A DNA stretch of 26,835 nt from Chloroflexi bacterium RBG_16_56_11 (GTDB lineage Bacteria; Chloroflexota; Dehalococcoidia; Dehalococcoidales; RBG-16-60-22): the NCBI GenBank assembly GCA_001796865.1, contig MGNQ01000048.1, forward strand, positions 9,419-36,253, written 5' to 3'. Below the pieces are notes generated by a model, which saw only the letters and a list, made by a program, of their open reading frames with translations, made no database searches and had not been told where the DNA came from. The position numbers were made by a program, and so were the translations under genes. Below are positions 16,140-23,349 of the stretch, in pieces. The first letter of the stretch is position 1; each line of letters begins with the position of its first letter.

Positions 16140-16316
16140 TAACAAATGGGGTAGAGAAAAACTATGGTCAGAATTCCTGTTTTCAAGGAATCATAAGCGC
16201 CACTCGCATTCGCCTCGAAAACTTCCTAGAAGGGGGTTTAAGGTCTCTTTGAGTGCTCATAGGAGGGTTACAAAAAAGCTTATTCTCAAAATCTTGCTTT
16301 CTGACTTAATGTGACA

Positions 16317-16385
16317 TAGGGATGAGACTAAACAAACGTCAGTTTCGCGCATTAATTTCACGCGGAAACACATAGTCTCAACCTA
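16317..16385. repeat. Nested three-part inverted repeat
   Basis: TAGG (16317-16320) pairs with CCTA (16382-16385); GAGACTA (16324-16330) pairs with TAGTCTC (16373-16379); GTTTCGCG (16342-16349) pairs with CGCGGAAAC (16361-16369) with one bulged base. The three helices are collinear, so the whole can fold as one long interrupted hairpin. It has no T-run. It may be a structured RNA, a remnant of facing terminal repeats, or chance. Confidence 0.4.
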
Positions 16386-16611
16386 AAGCCGGGTTTGTCA
16401 GTTGAACGGTACGGAGGCCGATATTGACTTGCTGCACTTTGAAAGCTAAGGTAAAACAAGAGCTTGACCGTGATCAACCTCTCCCGAAAATGCGGAAACG
16501 GAATTAAACTGCAATGTGCTAGCCGGAATTGGCACATTTACTGGCTATTGTAACATTCATATGAGTATATCTGGGGCATCGGCAAACGCAAGCTATCTTC
16601 AGACAGTTCAC

Positions 16612-16669
16612 CCTTCAAAGGGCACGACAAATGCCACACCTTTTTCATAAAACAGAAGGTTTTTGAAGG
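16612..16669. repeat. Inverted repeat that can fold as a three-way junction
   Basis: An outer perfect 8-bp helix CCTTCAAA/TTTGAAGG (16612-16619/16662-16669) encloses two small hairpins: GGCA/TGCC (16621-16624/16632-16635, 7-nt loop) and ACCTT/AAGGT (16638-16642/16656-16660). Linkers are only one to two bases, so the fold is compact. Overlapping short reading frames on the minus strand offer a competing explanation. Confidence 0.35.
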
Positions 16670-16827
16670 AAATACCATCAAACAGGGACATCGAATACTC
16701 TATCGATGCTCCCGTTCTCTGGACCGGACTTGAAACGATGTATTTTCTTTTCCACCAGCGGCTCTATGGACTGCATCGTATACAGATGTAAGGCAACTAT
16801 ATATCTACACTTCTAACGAACCTGATT

Positions 16828-18147
16828 TTAAGATGATGAGTCGGTTTTTTCAGGTTCCTTTTTTTGAGTATTTCTTAAATGACCTTGAACGGATTTCTCT
16901 CTGGTCACTAAAACTTCTTCTATTTTCACTCCATGCATCTTGGTGATGACTAACTTTAAATCTTTATATCTCAGATTCTCACCTAGCCTGGGAATACGTT
17001 GCAGAAGATGGAGGATAAAGCCTGCCACCGTTTTATAATTGCCCTCAGGTAAACCAAGCTCCATCTCTTCATTGGCTTCTTCAACACGCATACTACCATC
17101 AATCTGGAAAGTATAATCGTTAATTACCTCGAAGTCCTTCTCCTCCCCTGCCATCTCATCCCCCATAGGACCAACAATTACCTCGATCAGTTTGTTAATG
17201 CTGACAACCCCGACCGTGCCACCAAACTCATCAACAACAACAGCGATATGTTGGTTATTATCACGCATTTCGGTAAAGAGTTTACTAATAGGCTTGTTCT
17301 CGGGAGTGAAATAGGCGGGGCGGATTAGCTCATCCATTGAGCTTTTGTCATTTATATTACCTTTAGCCTGTGCCATCAGCACATCTTTTATAAGTAGAAT
17401 GCCAACAACATTATCCCTGTTTTCTTTATACACAGGAAATTGAGAGAGAGGGTTCTCGGCATACAAGTTCAGGAAGTCGGACAACCTGGCACCATTCTCA
17501 ATAAATATTACTTCCGGACGCCGTATCATAACCTCGCTGACTGGACGATCTCCGAACTCAAAAACATTGTGCAGCATTTCAGCAGCTTCTTTCTCCACCG
17601 TCCCCTCCCTATGCCCGACTGTTATCATGGTATGTAATTCCTCTTCGCTAACTGTTGGCTCGGGATTACTTCCCTCAGGCAAAGAAGATAATTTAATGCC
17701 CACACGGTTCAGTAAATATACTAAGGGATAGGAGATGGTCGAGATAAAGACTATAGGTTGTGCATAGCTCAGAGCGATTTTCTCTCCGTGGCGGGCGGCT
17801 AAACTCTTAGGTATATACTCGGCTGCAACTAGAGTTACCAGAGTAATTATTACAGTGGCAAGCGCCGCTCCCAGGTTCTCGCCCCAGAGTGAAACGGCAA
17901 TTATCGTTCCCATGGTTGCTGCCAGTGTCTCAAAAAGATTAATCCCAAGGAGAACTGTGGCTAGGAACTTTTCTGGGCGCTCCATAATCTTGGCGACGAT
18001 TTTAGCCCTGGGATTTCCTTTTTCTATCAGATTCTGCAGACGGAGTTTTTGAATTCCGATAAAAGCTATTTCAGCACTGCAAAAAAATGCAGCAAGTCCC
18101 AGAGAAATGAGGAGTAATACTAAGAATATAATGTGAATACCACCCAT
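16828..18147 (-). CDS. CNNM/CorC-type DUF21-CBS membrane protein (hemolysin family)
   Basis: This 439-aa protein has the standard layout of bacterial CNNM/CorB-like proteins. The DUF21 membrane domain (about 1-150) begins with a hydrophobic helix and contains FFCSAEIAFI, NLFETLAATMG and the conserved LVAAEYIPKSLAARHG. A CBS-domain pair spans about 200-325 (FEFGDRPVSEVMIRRPEVIF and IAVVVDEFGGTVGVVSINKL). A C-terminal CorC/HlyC domain covers about 340-425 (IDGSMRVEEANEEMELGLP, KTVAGFILHLLQRIPRLGE). These proteins export or regulate Mg2+ and other divalent cations; the name hemolysin is historical. ATG 18147 follows AGGTAACG, with a TTGACA-18-TAGTAT promoter upstream. It is probably transcribed alone, with the antiporter as a functional neighbour in ion balance. 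Confidence 0.93.
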   Translation of the reverse strand: MGGIHIIFLVLLLISLGLAAFFCSAEIAFIGIQKLRLQNLIEKGNPRAKIVAKIMERPEKFLATVLLGINLFETLAATMGTIIAVSLWGENLGAALATVIITLVTLVAAEYIPKSLAARHGEKIALSYAQPIVFISTISYPLVYLLNRVGIKLSSLPEGSNPEPTVSEEELHTMITVGHREGTVEKEAAEMLHNVFEFGDRPVSEVMIRRPEVIFIENGARLSDFLNLYAENPLSQFPVYKENRDNVVGILLIKDVLMAQAKGNINDKSSMDELIRPAYFTPENKPISKLFTEMRDNNQHIAVVVDEFGGTVGVVSINKLIEVIVGPMGDEMAGEEKDFEVINDYTFQIDGSMRVEEANEEMELGLPEGNYKTVAGFILHLLQRIPRLGENLRYKDLKLVITKMHGVKIEEVLVTREKSVQGHLRNTQKKEPEKTDSSS

Positions 18148-18184
18148 ACGTTACCTGGTCACGAACGGTCAGACTGCGTTCTCC

Positions 18185-18214
18185 ATACTAGCAGTTATCA
18201 ATAATTAATGTCAA
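18185..18214 (-). promoter_or_regulatory. Candidate promoter of the CNNM-type gene
   Basis: On the minus strand a perfect TTGACA (18209-18214), an 18-bp spacer and TAGTAT (18185-18190) lie about 38 bp upstream of the start codon at 18147. Confidence 0.5.
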
Positions 18215-18480
18215 AAAGGGCCCAGCCAGTGACAGTGTTATTGTGGTTACAAAGAATATGGCCTCGATACCCCCTAAGGGCATGGTTAGTGGAATCAGAT
18301 AAAAGTTACGCGAGGAGTTGGCATTCAACTCGCTCTATACAGGGACTGGTCAATATCTGGTCTCTAGGTCACAATATTTGTGACCTTAAAGAGAGGAACG
18401 TGGCTCTCTGGAGCATCTTTCGCGAGGCTGTCATAAAACGATGAAGCAAAGATTTTGGAGCAAGAATCTCCCATCCTGGG
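18215..18480. other. Divergent intergenic stretch
   Basis: The stretch lies between the CNNM-type promoter and the galT promoter. A plus-strand frame of 78 codons (18208-18444) has no ribosome site or family features and is rejected. The notable content is the perfect palindrome at 18366-18386. Confidence 0.4.
18366..18386. repeat. Perfect 9-bp palindrome AGGTCACAA-TAT-TTGTGACCT
   Basis: The two 9-base arms are exact reverse complements around a 3-base centre. The 21-bp length and short centre are typical of operators for dimeric regulators, although as RNA it could also form a hairpin. It lies about 95 bp upstream of the galT promoter and 150 bp upstream of the CNNM promoter. No second copy was seen in the window. 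Confidence 0.45.
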
Positions 18481-18509
18481 TTGACTAACGTGACGAAACA
18501 GAATAGGAT
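18481..18509 (+). promoter_or_regulatory. Promoter of the galT-treS operon
   Basis: TTGACT (18481-18486), a 17-bp spacer and TAGGAT (18504-18509) lie 29 bp before the ATG at 18539. The layout is the same as the cupin promoter at 5023. Transcription would start near 18516, leaving a short leader with a GGAG ribosome site. Confidence 0.55.
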
Positions 18510-18538
18510 ATAGCAAGATTAAACGGAGACTAACGGAC

Positions 18539-19564
18539 ATGTCCGAATTAAGGCAAGATCCGACAACAAAAGAATGGGTTATTTTCTCGATCGAGAGGGG
18601 GAAAAAACCTCAAGACTTTATCCGTAACCCTGGTACAAGAGAAAAGGCTGCCTACTCTTCTTCTTGCCCCTTTTGCCGCGGAAACGAAGCGATGACTCCC
18701 CCTGACAAGATCTGTTACAACGACCAAAATAACAAGGGTTGGCTAGTTAGGGCTTTCGCTGATAAATTTCCCGTTTTGGTCCTCGGCGGTGATACCCCAA
18801 GGAGAACCCATGATGGTTTCTTTCTCGCAATGGATAACGTAGGTTATCACGAGATTATCGTCGAGACTCCTGACCACAATGTTCCTCTCTCTCTCTTAAA
18901 CGGTGATCACGTCGGTTATGTACTTGACGCTTGGAGGCAGAGGTATAATGCATTAAGCCAGATATCACATGTAAAGTCGATTATTATATTTAAGAATCAC
19001 GGACAGGCAGCAGGTACTTCACGCAAACATTCATATTCACAACTAATAACTACTCCTGTTGTTCCAAGACATGTCAGGATACGATATGAGATGGCTATTC
19101 GGCACCATGATAATACTGGTCGATGCCTTTATTCTGACTTGATCGATCATGAACTAAATGTTGGGAAACGAGTGATTACAGACACCAAGAGTTTTTTGGT
19201 GTTCCACCCTTTTGCCTCTCATCATCCTTTTGAAACATGGATTCTACCTAAGATGCGTCAAGCTTCCTTCGGTCAACTTCAATCTCCAGAATTAATGCAT
19301 CTGGCATATATCCTTCAAGAAAACCTCTTGAAAATACACCAAAGCCTCCATAATCCCGACTATAACCTTGTCGTAGAAAGTGCTCCTGTAAGTGAAAACG
19401 ATAGAGATCAATATCACTGGCAATTAAAAATTATTCCCCGTTTTTCCGATACAACGGGATTTGAGACCGGCTCCGGTGTCTATTTGAATACCGTGTTACC
19501 TGAAGAGACTGCTCAATTTATACGAGACTTTAAAATCAAGCAATATAAATCGCCCAATCGATAG
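18539..19564 (+). CDS. Galactose-1-phosphate uridylyltransferase homologue lacking the HPH motif
   Basis: This 341-aa GalT-family protein of the HIT superfamily contains both GalT halves. The zinc site is kept: C43-P-F-C46, H113 in ETPDHN, and H164. The active-site segment reads FKNHGQAAGTSRKHSYSQ. Classical enzymes have H-P-H-S-Q, whose second His takes the UMP; here it is H164-S-Y166. The later H-W-H motif is also changed, to YHWQLKIIPR. Fold markers such as GRCLYSDLIDHE and HPFETWILPK are normal and the frame is intact, so this is not decay. It probably lacks GalT ping-pong chemistry and may be a different nucleotidyltransferase or a binding protein. The neighbours (treS-maltokinase, GH57, glgC) suggest a glucose-1-phosphate or nucleotide-sugar role. 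GGAG lies about 11 bases before ATG 18539. Confidence 0.85.
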   Translation: MSELRQDPTTKEWVIFSIERGKKPQDFIRNPGTREKAAYSSSCPFCRGNEAMTPPDKICYNDQNNKGWLVRAFADKFPVLVLGGDTPRRTHDGFFLAMDNVGYHEIIVETPDHNVPLSLLNGDHVGYVLDAWRQRYNALSQISHVKSIIIFKNHGQAAGTSRKHSYSQLITTPVVPRHVRIRYEMAIRHHDNTGRCLYSDLIDHELNVGKRVITDTKSFLVFHPFASHHPFETWILPKMRQASFGQLQSPELMHLAYILQENLLKIHQSLHNPDYNLVVESAPVSENDRDQYHWQLKIIPRFSDTTGFETGSGVYLNTVLPEETAQFIRDFKIKQYKSPNR

Positions 19565-19634
19565 TCTAAAAATTCATGGACTCTTCGTAGAATACAGGTA
19601 ATTCGTTATGTAAAAGCCTATAAAACAGGTTAGA

Positions 19635-19672
19635 ATAATACAAAGCAAAAGATGAAAAGGGATTTGTATTAT
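19635..19672 (+). other. Intercistronic stem-loop after the galT-like gene
   Basis: ATAATACAAA (19635-19644) and TTTGTATTAT (19663-19672) are perfect 10-bp inverted repeats with an 18-nt A-rich loop. The stem is AT-rich and no T-run follows, so it is a poor terminator. It may modulate transcription or RNA processing before the 65-aa gene. Confidence 0.4.
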
Positions 19673-19730
19673 ACCTACTTTAGCTTGTAAGAATAGAGGA
19701 ATTACACGAATTTGAAAATGGAGGGGGACA

Positions 19731-19928
19731 ATGGAAGATAAGGTCATCGTTCTTAACAAAGATGGAGAGTGGCTTGAACTGTCAAATTGTTTCCTTGTCG
19801 GCGCTGTTGAACATCCAGATAAAGTGATTTACTACAAGTTCTTGTTTAGCAAGTGTACTAAAGAAATGCGGGATGAAATGCTTAAAAGAGCTGAACAGTA
19901 TCTTACCGAGTTAAAAGGGCAGAAGTAA
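19731..19928 (+). CDS. Small conserved-looking protein of unknown function (65 aa)
   Basis: This 65-aa soluble protein follows a strong GGAGGGGG ribosome site that ends 4 bases before ATG 19731. The N-terminal half (MEDKVIVLNKDGEWLELSNC) looks like beta strands; the C-terminal half (KEMRDEMLKRAEQYLTELKG) looks like an amphipathic helix. It has two cysteines (C20 and C42) without a metal motif. I do not recognise the family. It sits between the galT-like gene and treS-mak on the same strand, 33 bp before the latter, so it is probably cotranscribed and may be an accessory or regulatory partner of the trehalose enzyme. The ribosome site and position support a real gene. Confidence 0.6.
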   Translation: MEDKVIVLNKDGEWLELSNCFLVGAVEHPDKVIYYKFLFSKCTKEMRDEMLKRAEQYLTELKGQK

Positions 19929-19961
19929 GAACGATTAGCTGATGTCGATGAGTAGCCTTTC

Positions 19962-22900
19962 ATGAGAAAAAAAACAGCAGTTCCACCATTCCGAGATGAT
20001 CCTCTCTGGTATAAGGACGCGATAATTTATGAACTTCACGTACGATCTTTCTTCGATAGTAACGCCGACGGCATCGGCGACTTCGCGGGGTTAATACAGA
20101 AACTTGATTACCTCGAAGACCTTGGAGTTAACACTTTATGGCTGCTTCCTTTCTACCCATCACCACTCAAGGATGAAGGATATGATATTTCGGACTATTA
20201 TAATATTAACCCCGTATATGGTCAGATGGCTGATTTTGAGACTTTCCTTGGTGAAGCCCATCGCCACGGTTTGCGTGTCATAACAGAACTGGTTATTAAT
20301 CATACCTCTAACCGCCATCCCTGGTTTCAGAAGGCACGTGGCTCTGCTCCCGGAAGCCGCGCGCGTGATTTCTACGTCTGGAATAGTAATCGCGATAAAT
20401 ATAAAGGTGTGCGTATTATTTTCAAAGACACTGAATATTCCAACTGGACATGGGACGAAATGGCCCAGGCATATTACTGGCACCGTTTTTATTCCCACCA
20501 ACCCGACCTTAATTTCGATAACCCGGCCGTTCGCAAGGCTATCTTTAAAGTCGTTGATTTTTGGCTTGGCATGGGTGTCGATGGACTGCGGGTTGATGCT
20601 GTGCCCTACCTCTACGAACGTGAGGGTACGAGTTGCGAAAACCTGCCGGAATCACATGCCTTCTTAAAGGAACTCCGCGCCTATATCGATAAAAAGTATA
20701 AAAATCGTATTATTTTAGCTGAGGCAAATCAGTGGCCTGAGGATGCTGTCCCGTATTTTGGCAAAGGGGATGAGTTCCATATGGCCTTTCACTTTCCAAT
20801 CATGCCGCGATTATTCATGTCCATAGGCATGGAGGATCGTTTCCCTATCGTTGATATTCTCCGGCAGACGCCGCCTATACCAGAAAACTGCCAGTGGGCT
20901 ATCTTCCTTCGTAACCATGATGAATTAACACTGGAGATGGTGACTGATGAAGAGCGTGATTATATGTACCGGGTATACGCGTCCGATCCTAATGCACGTC
21001 TCAACCTCGGTATTCGCCGCCGCTTAGCTCCCCTTCTCAACAATGATCGTAGGAAGTTGGAAATGATCAATGCCCTGCTTTTCTCTTTACCTGGAACCCC
21101 GGTAATTTACTACGGGGATGAAATAGCTATGGGCGATAACATCTATCTCGGGGACCGCAACGGCGTGCGGACGCCAATGCAGTGGAGCGCTGACCGTAAC
21201 GCCGGCTTTTCTCATGCCAATCCCCAACAGTTGTATCTTCCCACGATTACTGATCCGGGTTACCATTTTGAAGCGGTTAATGTGGAGACTCAACAGGCCA
21301 ATCCAGATTCCTTTCTTTCATGGATGAACCGTATTATCACCCTCAATAAACGGTACAAAGCTTTCGGGCGCGGGAGTATTGAGTTTATTCAGCCGGAAAA
21401 CCATAAAATCCTCGCATTTCTTCGCCGTTACCAGGACGAAACCATTTTGGTCGTAGCTAACCTCTCGCATCTAGGGCAACAGACCCAGCTTGACCTGAAA
21501 GAGTACACGGGTTACAGGCTTATCAATGTCTTTGGCCCGGTTGAGTTCACGCCGGTCACTGAGAGCAAATATCCATTTACACTTAGTCCTTACGCATATT
21601 ATTGGTTTTCACTCCAACCGCGGCAGGCGGAACCGGTACAACTCAAGACATTGCCGGCGGAGGAAATAGCCAGGGTCCCGACCATAGTTAAAGCTGCGGA
21701 CGAACTATTTGAGAACGAGAATCTGGCTTCGATGGAAACATTACTGCAAAACTATTTAAAGGGCCGCCGCTGGTTCCGCAGCAAAGCTCGGGATATCCAA
21801 TCGTCCCAGATAAAAGATGTCATTCCGACACGTTCGCCGGAGTGTACCGCCTACTTCGTCCTGATTCAGGTTAATTACGTCGAGGGTGAACCGGAGACTT
21901 ACGTTGTTCCTCTCAGCATTGCCTCTGCCGAGCGGATGCGTGAGATTCGCAGTGAACATCCTCAAGCTATCGTCGCCCGCCTGCAGGCGCCGGACGGCAG
22001 TAACGAGTCGTTGCTCTGTGACGCCATGCTGGACAAAAAATTCTGTAAGTTCCTCCTGCAAAGTATCGATAAAAGACATCGCTTTAGAGGGGAAACTGGC
22101 CAGATCGTAGCTTCATCGACTCAAGCTTTTTCCAACGCTCTTAGTCCGGGGGAAGCTGTTCCGGAACCAACTCCCGTTAAAGCTGAGCAGACCAATACAT
22201 CTATCGTCTATGGCGATAAATTAATATTCAAACTCTTCCGTCAACTTGGTGAAGGGATTAACCCAGAACTGGAAATAGGCCGCTTTCTTACAGAAAAGAC
22301 AGCCTTTACTAATGTCCCCCCGCTAGTCGGCGCTCTTGAATATTACCAGACGAACGCCAAGCCGATTAGCCTGGCCGTTCTCCACGGTTTTGTACCCAGT
22401 GAAGGTGATGCGTGGCGTTATACTCAGGATTCCCTGGAACGTTATTTTCAATATGTACTTGCGCAACCTGTAAAATCCAAGCCGCCGCTTCCCCAGGAAC
22501 ATCTGGTCTCCTTATCAAAGGAACTCCCTCCTCTTGCCAGAGAGGCTATCGGTCCCTATCTTGTTTCAACACAACTCCTGGGACAGCGTACGGCAGAACT
22601 TCATATGGCCCTCGCTTCCGTGCCGGATGATCCGGACTTTGCCCCGGAGCCATTCACATTCGTCTATCAGACATCGCTATACCAATCGATGCGCATCCAG
22701 ACCGTTCGTACACTCCAAGTCTTGCGGGAAAAACTCGCCGGATTACCCGAAGACGTCGGAGGAACGGCGCGTAAAGTCTGTGAGTTGGAAAAGCCCATCA
22801 TCGAACGTTATCGTTTAATCCAACATCAGAACATTCCCGCAGTGCGTATCCGATACCATGGAGACTACCATCTCGGGCAAATACTTTACACCGGCAAGGA

Positions 22901-23315
22901 CTTTATCATCATCGACTTCGAGGGTGAAACAGCTCGCCCCTTGAGCGAGCGGCGTTTAAAGCGCTCACCTCTCCGGGATGTTGCGGGAATGATACGCTCG
23001 TTCCATTACGCTGCGGAAAGTGCCCTGCTGCGCCAGGTATCGCTTGCACCACGCCCGGGGGATGAACTGTCACTTCTCCAGAATTGGGCTCAATACTGGT
23101 ATACCTGGGTCTCGGTCACTTTCCTGGCAGCCTATTTGGATAGTATAAGGGTGTTAAACCTGCTGCCTGAGGATACTGGGCAATTACGAATACTCCTGGA
23201 TGCTTTTCTTCTGGAAAAGGCGGTATACGAAATCGGCTATGAACTCAACAACCGGCCGGCTTGGCTAAAGATCCCTCTTCAGGGCGTGTTACAGCTCATG
23301 GAGACTGGAGCGTAA
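19962..23315 (+). CDS. treS: Trehalose synthase-maltokinase fusion
   Basis: This 1117-aa bifunctional cytoplasmic enzyme has two parts. Residues about 12-555 are a GH13 trehalose synthase (maltose-trehalose isomerase): DPLWYKDAIIYELHVRSF, the nucleophile D212 in GLRVDAVPYL, the acid/base E254 in ILAEANQWPE, and the stabilising D320 in FLRNHDELTL. GDRNGVRTPMQWS is typical of TreS. Residues about 580-1117 are a maltokinase (Mak/Pep2): YLKGRRWFRSKAR at the start, the ATP-site lysine region DKLIFKLFRQLGEG, the catalytic loop HGDYHLGQ (966-973) and the metal-binding DFEGE (985-989). Together they turn trehalose into maltose and then maltose-1-phosphate, normally the donor for GlgE. No glgE or branching enzyme is in view. 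The ribosome site before ATG 19962 is weak, so coupling to the 65-aa gene is possible. Confidence 0.95.
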   Translation: MRKKTAVPPFRDDPLWYKDAIIYELHVRSFFDSNADGIGDFAGLIQKLDYLEDLGVNTLWLLPFYPSPLKDEGYDISDYYNINPVYGQMADFETFLGEAHRHGLRVITELVINHTSNRHPWFQKARGSAPGSRARDFYVWNSNRDKYKGVRIIFKDTEYSNWTWDEMAQAYYWHRFYSHQPDLNFDNPAVRKAIFKVVDFWLGMGVDGLRVDAVPYLYEREGTSCENLPESHAFLKELRAYIDKKYKNRIILAEANQWPEDAVPYFGKGDEFHMAFHFPIMPRLFMSIGMEDRFPIVDILRQTPPIPENCQWAIFLRNHDELTLEMVTDEERDYMYRVYASDPNARLNLGIRRRLAPLLNNDRRKLEMINALLFSLPGTPVIYYGDEIAMGDNIYLGDRNGVRTPMQWSADRNAGFSHANPQQLYLPTITDPGYHFEAVNVETQQANPDSFLSWMNRIITLNKRYKAFGRGSIEFIQPENHKILAFLRRYQDETILVVANLSHLGQQTQLDLKEYTGYRLINVFGPVEFTPVTESKYPFTLSPYAYYWFSLQPRQAEPVQLKTLPAEEIARVPTIVKAADELFENENLASMETLLQNYLKGRRWFRSKARDIQSSQIKDVIPTRSPECTAYFVLIQVNYVEGEPETYVVPLSIASAERMREIRSEHPQAIVARLQAPDGSNESLLCDAMLDKKFCKFLLQSIDKRHRFRGETGQIVASSTQAFSNALSPGEAVPEPTPVKAEQTNTSIVYGDKLIFKLFRQLGEGINPELEIGRFLTEKTAFTNVPPLVGALEYYQTNAKPISLAVLHGFVPSEGDAWRYTQDSLERYFQYVLAQPVKSKPPLPQEHLVSLSKELPPLAREAIGPYLVSTQLLGQRTAELHMALASVPDDPDFAPEPFTFVYQTSLYQSMRIQTVRTLQVLREKLAGLPEDVGGTARKVCELEKPIIERYRLIQHQNIPAVRIRYHGDYHLGQILYTGKDFIIIDFEGETARPLSERRLKRSPLRDVAGMIRSFHYAAESALLRQVSLAPRPGDELSLLQNWAQYWYTWVSVTFLAAYLDSIRVLNLLPEDTGQLRILLDAFLLEKAVYEIGYELNNRPAWLKIPLQGVLQLMETGA

Positions 23316-23349
23316 AAATCAATATCGGAGGGGTGTCTTAGCAGTCGCC

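Larger units (their letters stand above)
16140..16827. other. Non-coding stretch with structured inverted repeats
   Basis: No convincing gene is present between the antiporter and the CNNM-type gene. The stretch holds two nested inverted-repeat structures, listed separately. It also has two overlapping short minus-strand frames (16608-16691, 27 aa; 16678-16776, 32 aa) whose translations look protein-like and could be halves of a frame-broken remnant. On the plus strand a frame ending at about 16506 (ending KMRKRN) also looks like a possible tail of something lost. Confidence in any of these is low. Confidence 0.4.

Noticed and set aside
18208..18444. Plus-strand 78-aa frame between the CNNM-type and galT-like genes
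   Set aside because: No ribosome site; it covers a promoter on the other strand and a perfect palindrome; translation shows no protein-like pattern.
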